From AG1 sp035559775 (GTDB taxonomy: Archaea; Thermoproteota; Thermoprotei_A; Sulfolobales; AG1): a stretch of DNA of 7,118 bases. The number at the start of each line of letters is the position of its first letter. Position 1 is the stretch's first letter. A program made the translations under genes and the position numbers. This document shows positions 4,840 to 7,118 of the stretch, piece by piece. The DNA is taken from assembly GCA_035559775.1 (NCBI GenBank), contig DATMAU010000010.1:1-7118 (forward strand), in the 5' to 3' direction. Under the pieces are notes generated by a model that was given only the letters and a program-made list of their open reading frames with translations, was not told the DNA's origin and did not search any database.

Positions 4840-6789
4840 CTATGGTCTAAAGGTTATTGTGTCTAGAACACTGGGCATTATTATATCGGCTGTCCTCACC
4901 CTGATATCTTTGCTTTTTCCTAGCTCCTTCGCTAGTGAGGCTATGGCTGAGGGTTCGCCGTGGTTGAGTATTATTTTCTTCGGGATTGTTGGGAGGCTTT
5001 CAACGAATCTCACTAGCTGCTTTCTATCGCTGTGTCCTGAGAAGCCCTCGACGCTCTGGATCTCCATGTTGACCTTCACGGTGACTATCCTTCCATCCTC
5101 TTCCTGGAGCTGTATCTCCCTCTCCCCATCCTTGATCCTTCTCCCCAGTGTCCCCTTAACCTGGTAGTTTACAAACACCATGGTGTTCCTCGGATCACCT
5201 GCTAGGAGTTTGAAGTACTCAACCGCTGGGCCGCCTGTTAGCATGCCGCTTGTAGCCATGATCACGCTGCTCTCTGGAGCGTCTACAATATCGCTCCTAG
5301 CCCTTCTATCCTCAACCCTCTTGAATGTTGTGTAGCTGAAGGGGTTCTCACCGCTCTTAAATAGGGCGAAGGTTTCTCTCGATAGGAGCTCTGGATAGGC
5401 TGTATGTATCGCTGTCACCTCGTCTATCATCCCCTCTATATATACTGGGATCTCGTCGAGCTTCTTCTCCATCATAGCCGATCTTAGGACAAGCATTATC
5501 TCCTGAGCCCTCCCAACACTCAGCGTGGGGATCAGGACCTTACCTTTCCTCTCGACAGTCTTTTTAATGATCTCGACGAGCTTCTCCTCAGCCTCATTCC
5601 TTGGCGGGAGATCTGTTGCACCATATGTGCTCTCAAGGATCAGGATATCGACCCTGGGGATCTCCTCAACACTAGCCCTCTCTAGAAGCCTTGTCCTCTG
5701 GAACTTTATATCACCACTATAGAGTATATTGATCCCGCCTCCAGCTGGGTTGCCAGCATATATGTGAACCATGGCAGAGCCCAGTATATGGCCAGCGTTA
5801 TAGAGCGTTATCTTTACATCGGGGGCTATGTCTGTTGTATCCCCATACTTCAGAGGTATTGTGTGGAGCACCATTTTCTGGACCTCCCTCTGTGTGAACG
5901 GGATCGGGTTTCCCTCTCTCCTCGCAACATCGAGTATATCTAGTTGCATGAGGGCCATAAGATCCCTGGTAGCTTCTGTAGTATATACAGGACCGTCGTA
6001 GCCGTATTTGAAGAGGAATGGTACTAATCCGCAGTGATCCACGTGGGCGTGTGTTACAACAACAGCATCTATCTCCTCAGGGGATATGTTGAGCATATCT
6101 ATTCTGGGATACATGTTTGGAGGTGTGTTAATCCCTGGGTTTAGGCCGAAGTCAAGGAGGATCTTGCTATTAGGTGTTTCGAGAAGGATAGCGGATCTAC
6201 CGACCTCCATGAAGCCTCCGAGGGCTGTGATCCTAACTGTATCGCTTTTGAAGAGAGGATCTATGTGTATCTTCTCACTAGCCCTTCTAAGGAATTTCAA
6301 TCTATAGTCGCTCTCATTCATCATATAGTTTATTATCCCTTCTAGAAGCCCTGACTTTATAGGTGGTTTTCTAACAACCCTCGGTCTCCACCCAGTCTCT
6401 ACGAGGATTCTCTTTAGATTCTCTCCCTCAGCTCCTATAACGAGCCCTGGCTTTGCAGCTTTTATAACGACTTCTCCTAAGACCTCGTCGAACTCTATGT
6501 CTTTCTCACTAACACCAGCTTCGCTTGGCACTAGCTCGAGGATCTTTGACCTAGCTTCCTGGGGTTTCTTCCTAGCCTGGGGGTCTACTTTGACTATGAT
6601 CCTTTTCCTAAGGATCTTGGCTATGTTCTTTATAGCAGAGGTCTCTGACTTAAGAAATCCGGGGTTTCTCACATAGATTACTAGGTAGGGTCCTTCGAAC
6701 TCGACTCTACGCATCTCAGCCTCGGGGGGTATGTTCTCCATAATCACCTTTCTTATCTCGTCGAGAAGCCTATCTCTCACGAAAACCAT
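4840..6789 (-). CDS. fttA: Archaeal CPSF-like ribonuclease and transcription termination factor aCPSF1/FttA
   Basis: The 649-residue protein has the complete aCPSF1 layout: two N-terminal KH RNA-binding domains (about 1-69 and 70-145, the second with the GAEG loop at 119-122), a metallo-beta-lactamase domain (from about 180, closed by the C-terminal 590-649) and an inserted beta-CASP domain (about 395-590). Metal and catalytic motifs are intact: Asp213 in LLDFG, HAHVDH at 247-252, His334 in NAGHILGS, Asp360 in YSGD, Glu386 in ESTYG, His586 in FSGHSD and His610 in LNHGE. These proteins are homodimeric endo- and 5'-3' exoribonucleases that cleave nascent RNA at U-rich sites and terminate transcription by the archaeal RNA polymerase. 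The ATG at 6789 gives the family's usual N-terminus. It lies 20 bases downstream of the psmB stop with no space for a separate promoter there, so the two are probably co-transcribed. It is the sole member of its class in this window and shows no truncation. Confidence 0.96.
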   Translation of the reverse strand: MVFVRDRLLDEIRKVIMENIPPEAEMRRVEFEGPYLVIYVRNPGFLKSETSAIKNIAKILRKRIIVKVDPQARKKPQEARSKILELVPSEAGVSEKDIEFDEVLGEVVIKAAKPGLVIGAEGENLKRILVETGWRPRVVRKPPIKSGLLEGIINYMMNESDYRLKFLRRASEKIHIDPLFKSDTVRITALGGFMEVGRSAILLETPNSKILLDFGLNPGINTPPNMYPRIDMLNISPEEIDAVVVTHAHVDHCGLVPFLFKYGYDGPVYTTEATRDLMALMQLDILDVARREGNPIPFTQREVQKMVLHTIPLKYGDTTDIAPDVKITLYNAGHILGSAMVHIYAGNPAGGGINILYSGDIKFQRTRLLERASVEEIPRVDILILESTYGATDLPPRNEAEEKLVEIIKKTVERKGKVLIPTLSVGRAQEIMLVLRSAMMEKKLDEIPVYIEGMIDEVTAIHTAYPELLSRETFALFKSGENPFSYTTFKRVEDRRARSDIVDAPESSVIMATSGMLTGGPAVEYFKLLAGDPRNTMVFVNYQVKGTLGRRIKDGEREIQLQEEDGRIVTVKVNMEIQSVEGFSGHSDRKQLVRFVESLPTIPKKIILNHGEPSAIASLAKELGKSKDIRVRTADIIMPSVLDTITFRP

Positions 6790-6809
6790 CCTCTATACGC
6801 TAGACCCCC

Positions 6810-7118
6810 CTATTTCACTGGGAAGTAGTGGCTCTTCACGCCATTCTTTGTTATAACCACCACATCTATACCCTCTCCTGTATAGGCGTCCCTCTTTATA
6901 GACGATGTTATAGCCTCTCTAGCCAGGTTCACGGCCTGGTCGACACCGAGATCCTCGGAGTACCCAGCCTCTAGCACACCTATAGCTATGGGGCTACCGC
7001 TCCCAGTCGCTACGAACTTCTCCTCAGTAACGCTTCCGAAGAACTCTATCTGGTATAGCCTCGGCCTATCATCTATACCCCCTAGGAGGAGCTGGACTAT
7101 GAATGGGAAGTACTTGGA
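6810..7118 (-). CDS. psmB: Proteasome beta subunit, C-terminal half (5' end beyond window)
   Basis: The last 102 residues and the TAG stop are inside the window; the N-terminus, with the catalytic Thr1 region, lies beyond 7118. It was found by direct translation. KYFPFIVQLLLGGID, ATGSGSPIAIGVLEAGYSED and KRDAYTGEGIDVVVITK align closely with archaeal 20S beta subunits such as that of Thermoplasma. The Ser of GSGSP and the Asp of KRDAYTG correspond to active-site helper residues (Ser129 and Asp166 in Thermoplasma numbering). These are retained, so this half gives no sign of inactivity, but crenarchaea often have two beta subunits, one inactive, and the deciding residues are not visible. The protein ends in KSHYFPVK. 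Function is the proteolytic inner ring of the proteasome. It is followed on the same strand by fttA after 20 bases. Confidence 0.95.
   Translation of the reverse strand, partial: SKYFPFIVQLLLGGIDDRPRLYQIEFFGSVTEEKFVATGSGSPIAIGVLEAGYSEDLGVDQAVNLAREAITSSIKRDAYTGEGIDVVVITKNGVKSHYFPVK

Noticed and set aside
6790..6809. G-rich stretch between psmB and fttA as a ribosome-binding site
   Set aside because: The run of G on the minus strand is about 15 bases from the ATG and does not match the crenarchaeal GGTGA-type Shine-Dalgarno; GAGG directly abuts the ATG, too close to function normally.
1..7118. CRISPR repeats, tRNA or rRNA genes, transposase or integrase genes
   Set aside because: Nearly all bases are accounted for by protein genes and short gaps; I saw no spaced repeats, cloverleaf-like sequence or mobile-element protein motifs.

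Overview
The window looks like chromosomal DNA of a hyperthermophilic crenarchaeote (Thermoprotei, perhaps Desulfurococcales or Acidilobales; the lineage is inferred). The evidence is an archaeal proteasome beta subunit next to an archaeal KH/metallo-beta-lactamase/beta-CASP ribonuclease (aCPSF1/FttA), heavy use of ATA and AGG/AGA codons, TTG and GTG starts, TATA boxes about 35-40 bases upstream of start codons with almost no leader, and very short gaps between genes. I see no rRNA, tRNA, CRISPR array, insertion sequence or prophage gene.

Left part (1-2632), all on the minus strand. Read in the direction of transcription: a stand-alone CoxG-like SRPBCC protein, then NADP-type isocitrate dehydrogenase (icd), then a 151-residue four-helix membrane protein two bases behind icd, then an M14-type zinc carboxypeptidase cut by the left edge. 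A promoter lies between coxG and icd. A T-rich tract (containing an exact 10-bp tandem repeat) followed by another TATA box lies between the membrane protein and the M14 gene, so there are probably three transcription units.

Middle part (2640-4819), plus strand: a DUF1028 protein (predicted Ntn-hydrolase fold) and an M20 metallopeptidase. The DUF1028 and coxG genes are divergent and appear to share one TATA element, placed almost symmetrically between their preferred ATG starts.

Right part (4840-7118), minus strand: the 3' half of a proteasome beta gene (psmB) followed 20 bp later by the complete FttA gene, which ends 20 bp from the convergent M20 gene. This psmB-FttA pair is a conserved archaeal arrangement linking protein turnover and transcription termination/RNA processing.

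Taken together this is mainly housekeeping sequence (TCA cycle, proteasome, transcription termination) with an unusual density of peptide or amide hydrolases (M14, DUF1028, M20, proteasome). I do not see a convincing new multi-gene system. The points most worth a second look are the proteasome-like Gly-Thr junction near the N-terminus of the DUF1028 protein, the shared bidirectional TATA box, the inverted repeat around the icd TATA box, and the membrane protein tied to icd.
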